From: a virus
Virus record (IMG/VR): IMGVR_UViG_3300042327_001260
Span: 62,001-126,000 of that record
Length of the DNA stretch: 64,000 bases
Reading direction: 5' to 3' (one strand)
Positions 7,657 through 17,900 of this stretch are shown piece after piece (the stretch's first letter is position 1; every line of letters begins with the position of its first letter). The position numbers were made by a program, and so were the translations under genes. The notes beneath the pieces were generated by a model, which worked only from the letters and a program-made list of their open reading frames with translations, was not told where the DNA came from and did no database searches.

Positions 7657-9285
7657 ATGGGAAATTTATTAAATGAAATAAGACAATTTAGAAGATTTGT
7701 TAACTTAAATGAGGAGTTTTCTCCAATAAAAAATGTAATGTTTGGTGACGAACTAATTTATTTTTTATACGATGATGATATAACCATTATTAAAGAACTT
7801 AGTGATAAGTTTTTAACTATGACAGATTTAATTACTCGGTTGAGCAGTATGGAACCTGATTTTAGTATTGATCACGTATTTTTTTCAATAGGTACAGATG
7901 ATAAGTTTAAAAACACTAATCAAATTTTTATTTTATCTAAAGAAATTAGAAGAGCATTTCCAAAATCAAGATTAAACGTAATTAGAGCAATTATCGATGA
8001 ATCTTATTTTTATTCGTATGAGGAAGATAAAGTTATTGATAATTTAGAATTAGAAATTGATAATTTTTATAATGTGTTTGATAAAGCCAATGTAAAAGTT
8101 ATTGGTACATATAATTCTGTTGATTACGGTGGTGGGATTTCTAGAGAAAAAATTAATAATATTAAAACAGAAATTGCAAAATCAATATTAGACGATGTTA
8201 CTGATATTGATATAAATTCACCAATAAATCAAAGTTTATCTTCAGAACCATTTATTAATGTTAATAATGATGTTATAGAAGGTGATGATGAAACTGACTT
8301 TGATACAATTTATGAATTTTTGGATAGATTTGAAAAGATTTATAAATCAGGAAATCAATATAATAGAAGAACCAACCAAACACATAAGTTAGATATCGAA
8401 CAAATTCAAATAGCTCTTAATTTTTTATTAGACGAAGAAATTGATATTAATGGTAAATATGATTTAGAAACTGAAGACTCTGTAATGTATTATCAGAGTT
8501 TAAAGGATTTACCGGAAACAGGAATTTGTGATAAAGAAACATTAGAAGAAATTTTTTACGATTTAAAAGTAAAAAGCTTCGATGAGGACGATCTTTCAAG
8601 GTATATCACTATTGATAGAGATATTATCCAAATGGAAAAAGAAATAAGAAAATTTACAGGAACTGTTGATAGTGTTTGGAAAGGGTTTACTGATAAAATC
8701 ATAGATAATTTTGAGGGAGGATATTGGAATAAAGATAGAACTAAACCTGATAGTGAGAAATGTTTAAATCATCCATATGACCCGATGTATGATAATTCAG
8801 GAGAAACTATGTTCGGTATTGATAGAAGAGCCGGTGATTGGGATAATGATTCTGCTGGTAGAGAATTTTTTGGTTTAATAGATGATGAAAAGGAAAGTGC
8901 GGGAAGTATGGTGGAATTCTGTAGTACTTGGGTTTATAACTATCGTGGTGGATCATTAAAAGAAGAATTAAAATTAAGAGCATCAGCACTAATGAAATCT
9001 TCATATGATAAAAATTCAAGATATTTTACTTCCGAGGCAAAAGAATTAGTTGAATCAGATAAGAGGTTACTTTTTCATTTTGCTTACGCTTGTTGGAACG
9101 GTTCCGGATTTTTCCAAGATTTTGCAACAGATATTAATAATGCTGTAAGAGATGGTAAAATTGGTGATGAACTTGTTGACGTTGCTGTTGAATCAAGAAA
9201 CAATCGTTTTAGTGGTACTGATTGGGCAGACGGTAACGCAAAGGTAGTTGATATAATCAAAAACGACGCAAGTTTACAGTCTTAA
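7657..9285 (+). CDS. Leader-bearing muramidase with peptidoglycan-binding domain
   Basis: A 542-aa cell-wall enzyme. The leader MGNLLNEIRQFRRFVNLNE carries L5-N-E7 and L17-N-E19. Residues about 25-180 weakly resemble an SGNH hydrolase (FGDELIYFL, FFSIGTDDKF), but the expected GDS serine is Glu. Residues about 247-301 form a peptidoglycan-binding fold (IQIALNFLL, INGKYDLETEDSV, TGICDKETLEEIF). Residues about 338-540 resemble GH108-type muramidases, with E353 in FEGGY and a downstream GETMFGIDR. Inference: a wall-degrading enzyme packaged or attached in the virion for entry, or used at lysis. Confidence 0.75.
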   Translation: MGNLLNEIRQFRRFVNLNEEFSPIKNVMFGDELIYFLYDDDITIIKELSDKFLTMTDLITRLSSMEPDFSIDHVFFSIGTDDKFKNTNQIFILSKEIRRAFPKSRLNVIRAIIDESYFYSYEEDKVIDNLELEIDNFYNVFDKANVKVIGTYNSVDYGGGISREKINNIKTEIAKSILDDVTDIDINSPINQSLSSEPFINVNNDVIEGDDETDFDTIYEFLDRFEKIYKSGNQYNRRTNQTHKLDIEQIQIALNFLLDEEIDINGKYDLETEDSVMYYQSLKDLPETGICDKETLEEIFYDLKVKSFDEDDLSRYITIDRDIIQMEKEIRKFTGTVDSVWKGFTDKIIDNFEGGYWNKDRTKPDSEKCLNHPYDPMYDNSGETMFGIDRRAGDWDNDSAGREFFGLIDDEKESAGSMVEFCSTWVYNYRGGSLKEELKLRASALMKSSYDKNSRYFTSEAKELVESDKRLLFHFAYACWNGSGFFQDFATDINNAVRDGKIGDELVDVAVESRNNRFSGTDWADGNAKVVDIIKNDASLQS

Positions 9286-9310
9286 CACATTTATTTAATA
9301 CGTTTTTATT

Positions 9311-9318
9311 ATATTTAT
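9311..9318 (+). promoter_or_regulatory. Late-type promoter motif ATATTTAT
   Basis: Four nucleotides (TGGT) before the ATG at 9323. Confidence 0.5.
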
Positions 9319-9322
9319 TGGT

Positions 9323-9697
9323 ATGTGCTCATACCATGTAAATTTTAGTAATTTCATTGCGATAATATACCTTAAAAAAACCAATTTTTTAGGTATGAAG
9401 AACACTATTTCTATAGTTGTAACACCAACATTTAAAGTGGTAAAAATTGATACTATTTATAATACTAATATCCCTATAAAAAAAGGTGAAATTATTAATA
9501 TAGAAAAATTCTCAAAATGGGTGGTAGATAATAAATACGACATGCACTTTTCAACAAAAAATTCAAAATTTAAAAGAGATCTTTATTTCTATTTTGATGA
9601 TATTATTTTAAATAGTAATAACACAAAAAAAGGATTATTCAATAATATTATGTCATATTTAAAATCTTTATTTAGTTTTATAATATTTATAAAATAA
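9323..9697 (+). CDS. Hypothetical protein, up to 124 aa
   Basis: Not recognised. Two starts are possible: 9323, 4 nt after an ATATTTAT motif as in other leaderless-type units, or 9395 (MKNTISIVVTPTFKV), which gives a more protein-like N-terminus of 100 aa. It is Lys/Asn/Ile-rich with a hydrophobic C-terminus (SLFSFIIFIK). The stop codon overlaps the next start. Confidence 0.45.
   Translation: MCSYHVNFSNFIAIIYLKKTNFLGMKNTISIVVTPTFKVVKIDTIYNTNIPIKKGEIINIEKFSKWVVDNKYDMHFSTKNSKFKRDLYFYFDDIILNSNNTKKGLFNNIMSYLKSLFSFIIFIK
9683..9690 (+). promoter_or_regulatory. Late-type promoter motif ATATTTAT
   Basis: Inside the end of the previous ORF, 6 nt (AAAATA) before the ATG at 9697. Confidence 0.55.
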
Positions 9698-10092
9698 TGA
9701 ATTTATTAGAACAAGACATAAAAAGAATAAAACAATTGATGATTTTAGAGGATCAATTGGATACTGACATTAATTTGGCTAAAACAGGTAGTGACCAAGA
9801 TATAAAACAAAAAGGTCCGTCAACAGATGATGGTAATAACGATTCTGAAGATGGTATGAGTGAATCTGAGTTAGGAGAAGAAGAGGCGTCTACTGATACT
9901 ACTACAGATACAAAATCCGATACAGGAGCATCAATCACGCCATGGGAAAGTGGTAGAACTTTAGGACCAACATATAAAGGACCAAACGCCAAATGGGAAA
10001 GTGGTGTTGGTAAGGGTCCTGGTAATAAAACTGCTACGGAAAAATGGGCTTCAGGTAGAACCATGGGACCAACGGGGAAAAATTATAAGTAA
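9697..10092 (+). CDS. Leader-bearing repeat protein with W-S-G / G-P motifs
   Basis: 131 aa. The leader MNLLEQDIKRIKQLMILE has L3-L-E5 and I16-L-E18, followed by a low-complexity Asp/Ser/Thr linker. The C-terminal third holds three imperfect repeats of the form W-E/A-S-G-x-x-x-G-P (WESGRTLGPT, WESGVGKGPG, WASGRTMGPT). Function unknown; the layout suggests a disordered virion protein. Its last base overlaps the next start, so the two are translationally coupled. Confidence 0.65.
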   Translation: MNLLEQDIKRIKQLMILEDQLDTDINLAKTGSDQDIKQKGPSTDDGNNDSEDGMSESELGEEEASTDTTTDTKSDTGASITPWESGRTLGPTYKGPNAKWESGVGKGPGNKTATEKWASGRTMGPTGKNYK

Positions 10093-11138
10093 TGATAAAT
10101 AAAACTATATTATATGAAATAAATAATTATCGTAAATTAATGGGTTTATCTGCATTAGTGATTGAACAGGACGAACCAAAAGTTGAAGATAAAGAAGAAG
10201 AAAACATAAATATTGTTAATACTATTTTTGATGGTTCCGATTCTTCTGAAATTTTAGAACTATTAGAGGGGACTAATAAAACTTTGGGGGAGTTAATTAG
10301 TTCGGATTATTTAACGGAAAATGAATATAAAATTTTAATTAAAGTAGCTGAAATTAAAAACTTAAGTGCCTTTAATACAGTTATGGAAAACATTTATATT
10401 TCTGATGACTACAAAAAAGTGATAATAAATGAGTATAATTTAGAATTAAATTTGTTTGTTGAAGAAATGAAATCAAGGGAGGGTATTACTAAATATGAAT
10501 ACCCTTCTTGTGTAAAAGAATTTACATATTCTTTAATTAATTTTTTAAATGAAGATTTTAAAAATGTAGAAAATACAATTTTAGGTGAGTACGAAAGTAA
10601 AATAAAAAATCAATGGGTTGATTATGAAATGAATGAAATCGCAAATCAATATAACGAACATGCGATAGACGAAACCGACTATGTATTTTTATCTACAAAA
10701 CAACCAAATTATAGTGGTTGGAAATTTTATCTATATGCTGAAAATACAACAGATGTTATTGATCTACTTATTTTGGTGGGTGATTACCTTAAAAATAGTG
10801 GAGTAGTGTTTAAGGCGTCCACAAAAAAGAATTTTGATGGTGGAGTAAAAAAAGGTATAATCATATATCTTCCTTATGATATGGTTTTAAACAAAAAACA
10901 AAAAGAATTTATAGATTACATTAGTAATGAAATAACAAATTATACTAAAACCGGAACGATAGATGGCACAAAATCATATAATAGTAAAATATTTTATTCT
11001 TATGAGTTTAACAAAAAATTTGACAAGTTACCAAAAGGGGGTGTTAAATACGACGAACTAAGTAAATTTTATATACCTAATACGGGTGGTGATTATATGA
11101 AAAATATAAAACAATCAGATTTATTTGATACGGAATAA
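10092..11138 (+). CDS. Leader-bearing protein, faint HopA1/LanKC-like segment
   Basis: 348 aa. The leader shows L7-Y-E9 and V23-I-E25. The middle is acidic and helical. Residues about 205-305 (SGWKFYLYAEN, VFKASTKKNF, KKGIIIYLPYD) have the order of short motifs seen in HopA1-type effectors and LanKC N-terminal domains: a G-W-K strand, an F-K step and a G-[KI]-x-x-x-Y strand. That resemblance is from memory and weak. If right, this could be an injected effector. Confidence 0.55.
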   Translation: MINKTILYEINNYRKLMGLSALVIEQDEPKVEDKEEENINIVNTIFDGSDSSEILELLEGTNKTLGELISSDYLTENEYKILIKVAEIKNLSAFNTVMENIYISDDYKKVIINEYNLELNLFVEEMKSREGITKYEYPSCVKEFTYSLINFLNEDFKNVENTILGEYESKIKNQWVDYEMNEIANQYNEHAIDETDYVFLSTKQPNYSGWKFYLYAENTTDVIDLLILVGDYLKNSGVVFKASTKKNFDGGVKKGIIIYLPYDMVLNKKQKEFIDYISNEITNYTKTGTIDGTKSYNSKIFYSYEFNKKFDKLPKGGVKYDELSKFYIPNTGGDYMKNIKQSDLFDTE

Positions 11139-11158
11139 AAAAACATAAAAAAATAAAA

Positions 11159-13645
11159 ATGTTAAAGTTAATAAGTACTAAAAATATTTTATTAGAAGTT
11201 GATGGAAGAAAGTATTATATAACATCTGATAATCAATATGGTTATGTCGATGCCCCATATAGTATCCCCCCAGGATCAACCGAAATAACTGAAGATCAAT
11301 ATAACTCATGGTATGATCAAAATAAGTCTAAATTAAATTCACTATCAACCACTACCTATAGTTGGGAGGGTGATAACTTAAAGGGGGTTCAAGAAAGAAT
11401 GCCACCTGTAGAATATAATGGACAGGTAGTGTCTAAATTGGGTAGTATTAATCCAGAACAGTGGGGTCAGTATATGGGTGTTTTAGGTGATTATAATAAA
11501 CAAATGGAAGAACATACTGCTTGGTTAAAAAAATGGTTTAAAGATAATGCTCCTGGAGACGATTATTATAAAAATAATATGTTTTATTATAAGGGTTCTG
11601 ACGGGTTACCGGTTTATAACGAATCGGCAATGAAGAATCATATACCAGGTTTACACCCACAAGAATCTGCAGAATACCACGCAAAAAAAAATACAATATT
11701 AAGTAACCATAACTCAGCATTAACTACCCTAAAACAAAATCACGACTCGATAAATCAAAGATATAAATCTGATTTAGATAAAGTTGAGAAGGATTGGGGT
11801 CAACCTGAGACACCAACAAACTATGAAGATGTTTATAACACAGGTGCTGGTAAATATAATGCATATGATCCCGAAGGTGGTCTTGGAGCAACATTAAAAA
11901 GCCCAACAAGTGGAGGTGTAGCGACTGGGGACCCAAACATCGATAGTTGGATTAAATTTACAAAACCCACATATGAGAAAAAAAGGGAAGAGGTTTTAAA
12001 TAAAATGTCTGCAGAGTCTACTTCATATAAAAATAAGATTAAGGCTCAAGAATCAAAATATAATGATGAAGTAAAAAAATTAGATAAAGAATATTTACAC
12101 CCTGAGTTTAATGGTGGTATTGGTATAACGAAAGAAGAGTTAAAACTTTACAATAAATTAAGTGATGCTCAGAAAAAAAAATGGGACGAAATTAATAAAG
12201 ATATACGTAAGGCTGATAGTCTTGCTTGGGCGGAATATAATCGTGACGAACAAACCCCAGGATTAGCTGGACAACCCGGTTTTGATACAGGGAGCGAATC
12301 TTGGAAGTTAAGAGAATTAGTTATTTCTAAAGCAGAACAACCTATAACAAATTGGTCGGATGACCCTGAAATAAAAAAACAAACGGAGTTACAAAAAATA
12401 AAATTAAAAACAACAGACTTGATGATTAGTCAACTTTATCAAGAAGACCTTGATTTGCTTGCCGCGACTTTTGGTGCTAAAACAAGTAAACAAAAGTACG
12501 AAGAAGAAAAAGAAAACGCTTCTTGGTATGATGTAACGTATTGGGATGTTCATGATTGGTTAATGGTTGCTAGTGTTGCGTGTTTTTTAATTCCTGGATT
12601 ACAAGGAGTTGCTCTTGCAGGTAGGGGATTATCATTATTTGGGGCAGCAGATGCTGCCGCAACGGCGTTAAGTCTTGGACTTACTGACGCAGCATTACTC
12701 TCATCGGCAATTGATTTGTTAGACGCTGGTATATACGTAAGTGAGGATAATTGGAAGTCTGCGGGGTTATCTGTATTATTTGCGTTTGTACCTATTGCTG
12801 TAGATGCCGGTATTTTAAAGGGTGTTGGATCAAAAGGGGTAAAAATTATTACTGATTTTTTAAAGTCTGTACCTGATGCGTTTTTAAAGGCAAATGGACA
12901 AATGACTATGAGGGAACTTTATGAATACACAAAAGTAATTCTTGATGCTGAAGTTCAAAATGTAATAAAAAAGGTTTCTCAAAAATCAGCAGATATTATT
13001 GATTTAATGAATACTGCTTCTGGTAATATATTAAAAACTGCCTCTGAAAAAATAGGCGCATCAACAATTGCAAAATCAACCGCAACAGTGGTTAAAGTTT
13101 CGGCTAAAGGTATGGTAGGACTTCTAAAATTTGGAAGTAAATCGGGGTTAGTTTTGGCTGGGTATGGAGGAATGGCAATTGCATATGATTATGGTGTAGA
13201 AGTTTACCAAGAAAATATTGCAAAATCACCAAGAACTGTAATTGAGGAGGGCGGATTTCCTTGGGAATCCCTAAAAAGTGAGTTTGGTAGTGATGGTAGT
13301 GCAAATGATAATAATTTACTTAAACAAGCATTTCTTTTGGGTTGGAGGCCAGGAATGCCAATACCTACCGAATTTCAAACAACAACCTATAAAAAAAGGT
13401 TGGCTGAACAAAAAAAACAAAAAGAAGAGGAATTCACTAGTGAGGAAGCATTAGCCCTTATAAATGATTTTATTAATCAGAATCAACAAAAAATAAAAGA
13501 AGAAAAAGAAACTGAAATAACTGAAGAAATTAAAGATAAATTAGAAAATAACGATAAAAAGGTTGAGGAAATAAGAAATAGTATTTTGGATAAATGGACA
13601 AAAGTTCAAAATAAAGAAGGTAGTACATCTGAAACACAAAAATAA
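11159..13645 (+). CDS. Very large leader-bearing protein with hydrophobic core
   Basis: 828 aa. Leader MLKLISTKNILLE with L11-L-E13. Residues about 25-440 are hydrophilic and coiled-coil-like, with many Lys/Tyr/Glu. Residues about 465-560 are hydrophobic and Ala/Gly-rich (WLMVASVACFLIPGLQGVAL, DAALLSSAIDLLDAGI), suggesting membrane insertion. Residues 710-732 carry a GS-x-G-x-A-x-DN to AF-x-x-GWRPG motif shared with the 29398 protein. The C-terminus is a charged coiled coil. The size, leader and hydrophobic middle fit an ejected head protein that might help DNA cross the envelope; this is inference. Confidence 0.65.
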   Translation: MLKLISTKNILLEVDGRKYYITSDNQYGYVDAPYSIPPGSTEITEDQYNSWYDQNKSKLNSLSTTTYSWEGDNLKGVQERMPPVEYNGQVVSKLGSINPEQWGQYMGVLGDYNKQMEEHTAWLKKWFKDNAPGDDYYKNNMFYYKGSDGLPVYNESAMKNHIPGLHPQESAEYHAKKNTILSNHNSALTTLKQNHDSINQRYKSDLDKVEKDWGQPETPTNYEDVYNTGAGKYNAYDPEGGLGATLKSPTSGGVATGDPNIDSWIKFTKPTYEKKREEVLNKMSAESTSYKNKIKAQESKYNDEVKKLDKEYLHPEFNGGIGITKEELKLYNKLSDAQKKKWDEINKDIRKADSLAWAEYNRDEQTPGLAGQPGFDTGSESWKLRELVISKAEQPITNWSDDPEIKKQTELQKIKLKTTDLMISQLYQEDLDLLAATFGAKTSKQKYEEEKENASWYDVTYWDVHDWLMVASVACFLIPGLQGVALAGRGLSLFGAADAAATALSLGLTDAALLSSAIDLLDAGIYVSEDNWKSAGLSVLFAFVPIAVDAGILKGVGSKGVKIITDFLKSVPDAFLKANGQMTMRELYEYTKVILDAEVQNVIKKVSQKSADIIDLMNTASGNILKTASEKIGASTIAKSTATVVKVSAKGMVGLLKFGSKSGLVLAGYGGMAIAYDYGVEVYQENIAKSPRTVIEEGGFPWESLKSEFGSDGSANDNNLLKQAFLLGWRPGMPIPTEFQTTTYKKRLAEQKKQKEEEFTSEEALALINDFINQNQQKIKEEKETEITEEIKDKLENNDKKVEEIRNSILDKWTKVQNKEGSTSETQK

Positions 13646-13649
13646 AAAA

Positions 13650-14918
13650 ATGAAAAATAATTTATTACTAGAAGTAGAAAGAAATTTAACATTAATGGGG
13701 ATTTCAAAAAAAGTTAACCTTATTAATGAAGGTAGAGGTGAATTTTCTAATAGAATTTGGTCATTAATTTTAGGTGTTGGAGATAATACCCCGTCTGTAA
13801 TTAAAAAACGATCAAATAACATCTCAATCATTTTAAATAATACAGGATTAAATTTAAATACACTAAGAAAAAATGAAATAAAGTCAGGTATTGAAAAACT
13901 AATCTCCGCCAACACTAATATTGAGGAGGTGTTGATATACATGGAAAAAGAATTAACACCAAGTGTTGTTGAAAAGATTGAAAAAAAATTATCATCTCTT
14001 GGTTTACTAGATAATCAAATAATAAAATCACTTATAAGTGATTTATCCGATAAAAATTCAGATTTATCTAAAGGATTTATTTTAGATGTTAATCAAGAAT
14101 TAAATAAATTTATTAACGACGAAAGATTTGTTAATTTAAGTCCATCGAATAAAATTAAATCTTTAGATGATTTTAAACAAATATTGGCGTCGACATACAG
14201 TAGTTATTTTGGTGTTGGGACAACCCCTAAAAATGTTATTGATTTAGTTGATGGTGTATTTCAAAAAGAAGTGGATAACATAAACACTTCATCCGAAGCT
14301 AAAACAATTTTTGACAATAAAAAACAAAATATATTTTCTTCTGATCAATCGACATCATCTAATAATTCTATTTTTATGTTTAATGAAACAGGAACAAAAG
14401 GATATTATCAAGTACTTTCTTTTTCTAAATTTCCTGATGAGTTTTATGATTATGTTTCGTCTTTAGGTAAAGATTTAGAATCTGAAGTAATGGATTATTT
14501 AATTAACCGTACTTATATTGAAGCAAGCGGAGAATTTAATAGAGTACATTTTAGAGAAGGAATACACCCAAAATTACAAGGGATTGGTTTAGGTTATACC
14601 ATATATAGAGATTTTATTAATTTTTTAGGTTACGCATCCTCATCTGATAACGCAACAGTAGAATCAAAAAGAGTTTGGGAAAAACTATTTGACAGTTCAG
14701 ATTATTATGGTGTATACGGTACAGGGGATAATGTTTTAATCGTAAATAAAAATTGGGTAGGGGACATTGAATCGTTATTCAAATCTTTCATATCAAAAAA
14801 ATGTCAAGGTAATGATGTAAAAATAAATAATTCTTTTTTATCGGATTATCCTGAATTTAGTGTTTATTTAAGTAAAAACGTAAATGAATTGTATTATAAA
14901 TTAAAAAATAAAAATTAA
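13650..14918 (+). CDS. Leader-bearing protein with GNAT-like C-terminal domain
   Basis: 422 aa. The N-terminal ~220 residues are paralogous to those of the next gene; residues 5-37 are identical. The leader holds L6-L-E8 and I25-N-E27. The C-terminal part contains FREGIHPKLQGIGLGYTIYR followed by SSSDNATVESKRVWEKLF, which resembles the acetyl-CoA-binding loop and following helix of GNAT acetyltransferases. If packaged, it would be an acetyltransferase delivered with the DNA. The start lies 4 nt after the upstream stop. Confidence 0.65.
   Translation: MKNNLLLEVERNLTLMGISKKVNLINEGRGEFSNRIWSLILGVGDNTPSVIKKRSNNISIILNNTGLNLNTLRKNEIKSGIEKLISANTNIEEVLIYMEKELTPSVVEKIEKKLSSLGLLDNQIIKSLISDLSDKNSDLSKGFILDVNQELNKFINDERFVNLSPSNKIKSLDDFKQILASTYSSYFGVGTTPKNVIDLVDGVFQKEVDNINTSSEAKTIFDNKKQNIFSSDQSTSSNNSIFMFNETGTKGYYQVLSFSKFPDEFYDYVSSLGKDLESEVMDYLINRTYIEASGEFNRVHFREGIHPKLQGIGLGYTIYRDFINFLGYASSSDNATVESKRVWEKLFDSSDYYGVYGTGDNVLIVNKNWVGDIESLFKSFISKKCQGNDVKINNSFLSDYPEFSVYLSKNVNELYYKLKNKN
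13663..13760 (+). repeat. 98-nt perfect direct repeat, copy 1
   Basis: Identical at every base to 14958-15055. It encodes residues 5-37 of the 13650 protein, covering the leader and first mature residues. Outside it the two genes diverge sharply. Confidence 0.9.
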
Positions 14919-14932
14919 GACAATATTTATAA

Positions 14933-14940
14933 AAAAATAA
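14933..14940 (+). promoter_or_regulatory. Late-type promoter motif ATATTTAT
   Basis: In the 26-nt gap between the paralogous genes, 4 nt before an A-rich run and the ATG at 14945. Confidence 0.5.
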
Positions 14941-14944
14941 AAAA

Positions 14945-17900
14945 ATGAAAAAAAATCTATTACTAGAAGTAGAAAGAAATTTAACATTAATGGGGATTTC
15001 AAAAAAAGTTAACCTTATTAATGAAGGTAGAGGTGAATTTTCTAATAGAATTTGGGGATTAATACTACAAATTGATGACGCTACCGCAGCTGGAATACAA
15101 AAAAGGGCGACTAATCTTACCAAAATGTTAAACAATACAAATACGTCTATATTGGAATCTAGAAAGAGGGCATTAAAGGAGGAAATTGAAAGAATGATTA
15201 GAGAAGGGAAAACTGTCGATCAGGTTATTGAATATTTAGAAAGAGAATTAACTCCAGAAGTTATGTCAACACTTGAAAAGAAGATATCTTCTCTTCAATT
15301 AATTGATGATGCTGTTCGTAGATCTCTTTACGATGATTTAGTTGATACGAATTCTTTGTTAAGGGGTGAGGTTTTAGAAGATGCTGAACAAGAAATCGCT
15401 AATTTAGTGGATGATCCGAGATTCATCGATTTAGACTTCACAAATCAAATTAAAGCATTAAATGATTTTAAAACCCAACTTGCTGACATGTACAGTAAAT
15501 ATTTTGGTATTGAGTCTACTTCTAAAATATTAAACGACATAATAGAAGAACCAATAGAAAAGGCTAGAACCGAAGTAAGTACAACAGGTGTTAAAACGTT
15601 AGATAAACAAACGGAAGAGTCTATTGAATTACTTAAGAAAAGTGACAAATGGTTAGGAGACGTAGAAAAAGGTATTTCAGTACCAACAAGACTACAAAAA
15701 ATTGCAATGTTAAATGAGTTATTGGCTCAATTAAAAGATAATGCAGTAAAAAAATTAGGGATACTTTCAGATAATATAAAAATAAAAAATGGAATAGATG
15801 ATTTAATAGAAAAAGAAATTAAATTGATTGAATCGGAAGTTGCGGGGTTAAAAAGTACTTTAAAAACAGGATGGAAAAATTTCGCACCTAGATTAAGTGA
15901 TTTTGCAATGAGAGTTACAACATCATGGCAAAATAATTTAGATAAGGCAAAACAAGAAATTGATGACTTAGTTGTTGCTATGGGAAGTACTGATGATATT
16001 GGACCTGAACTAGCAAAAACTATCAGATCAAAATTCGCGGGACTTGTATCACATATGAAGGCTCCAGACATAAAAAAAGTATGGAGTGACTTGGAAAAAT
16101 TAATAAGAGAGGCGTATGGTGAGGTTGAGGGTTTATCAATAATAAACATGATAAAATCAGAAGGTGAAGAAAAGGATTGGATTGAATTTTTAGTAAAAGA
16201 GTCGGAACAAGGAGGTGATTCTCAGTTGACGGGGTATGTTGCAAGAATGGGACAAATGTGTGTTGGATGGTATGGATACATTTCATATCTTATTAGAGGA
16301 ATGAAAGATACGATGCCTGTTTGGAATAAAGTTTGGTGGAAACGTTTTACAAATTGGGGGTTAGTTGGTCACACAACAACCCTTAGAGAATTTATGGATT
16401 CTTTTATAAAGGCTCAATATGCTATACCATGGCTTAAATTAGGTAAAATTAAAGGGTATAACCCTCAATCATTAATGTTGAAATGGGTGCAACTTTGGTT
16501 TTATGCTAAAGTAGTACCTACAATAATATATTCAATTATATACGGAATGGTTGCGGGGGCAATGGCTAGAGTAGCACAACCATCACCAGAAGAAATTGCG
16601 GAAATGACTCCCGAAGAAAAAGAACTTTACGACGTATCAAAAAATGGGTTGAGTTTGATATGGTACACAATGAAGGAAGGGTTTTTAGAGAACTTTGATT
16701 TATTTATGTCTAGTAATGAAGATGTCAAAAAGGCAGTTGCGGAAGTTAAAAAAAATGGGGGGTTAATTAACACTGAATGGAAATGGTATCTTACAGAATT
16801 TTTTGATACTTTTATTCCTGTTGAACCTATGATATTAGAAATAATGGGGTGGGTAGATGCTGGATTAAAAACCCCATTTGAAAAAACTTGGTTAGAAAGA
16901 GCAAAGAATAAGGTATTAGAAAAAAAATCTGAGCTTGAAGAAGAGTTATCCCCAATTAAAGAAAAGTTTAAAAAACAATTGGATAATATTGATAAATCAC
17001 ACGAACAAAAAAAATTCGAGACAAACTATTCAAACTCACACCATGGATTAACACAGGAAGAGGTGGACATGTTAACAAAATGGACAAGTTCTAGAGATGC
17101 TGCCGATGGAAGTACTGAAGTATGGGTGGATGATAGGTATAGTGATGATAAATATTTTTTAACTGCAGGGACAAAAGAAAATGGTGGATCACCAAAATAT
17201 GCATATTGGAATGATAACGGAAAGTTGCGTTCATTAAAAGAATTGGCTCAAAAATTATCTCAAGAACCGGTAAAAGAATCAATAATAAAAAAAATTAGAA
17301 AAATAATAATGGAAGAAATGACAGGAAAAAAATTCGGAGACGATAATTTTAAACATTGGAAGGATACATTTACATTTAAGTCTGTTGATGAAAAAAATCC
17401 AGGACAATACAAAGAAGTAAAAATTAACATGGAAGATGTTATGGATAGAATTAACCACTTTAGAAAAAAATACGATGAGGACGATGCGTTTGTAAGAGCA
17501 GTAATTGATACACATGAAGATGTTGTAAAAGTTATGTTTACAAAAGATTTGGCTCACTTACAAGAAAACTTTAAACCAAAAGGTTTAGCGATAATTTTAC
17601 AACAAATTAGAGAATCAAGAGGTGAGATGGAAATATGGTCAGTATCTAGACCAGCAAATGGAAACTGGTTTTTAGTTAAAGGAGATTACACACCAAATCA
17701 GTTGGCAAATATGGACTTAGAAAAAAAAGAACCACAACCAAAAGAAAAGGAAGTTGACTCAAGAACAGAGGACGACTTAAAAAAAAAAGAAGAGTTAGCA
17801 CTACACAACTTAAAAAGCAACGAAAAAGAAGGGATTAACGACTTACCAAAACAAGTAAGAGATAAAGTTAATGAAAAACTTTCTAAAGGATGGACAACTG

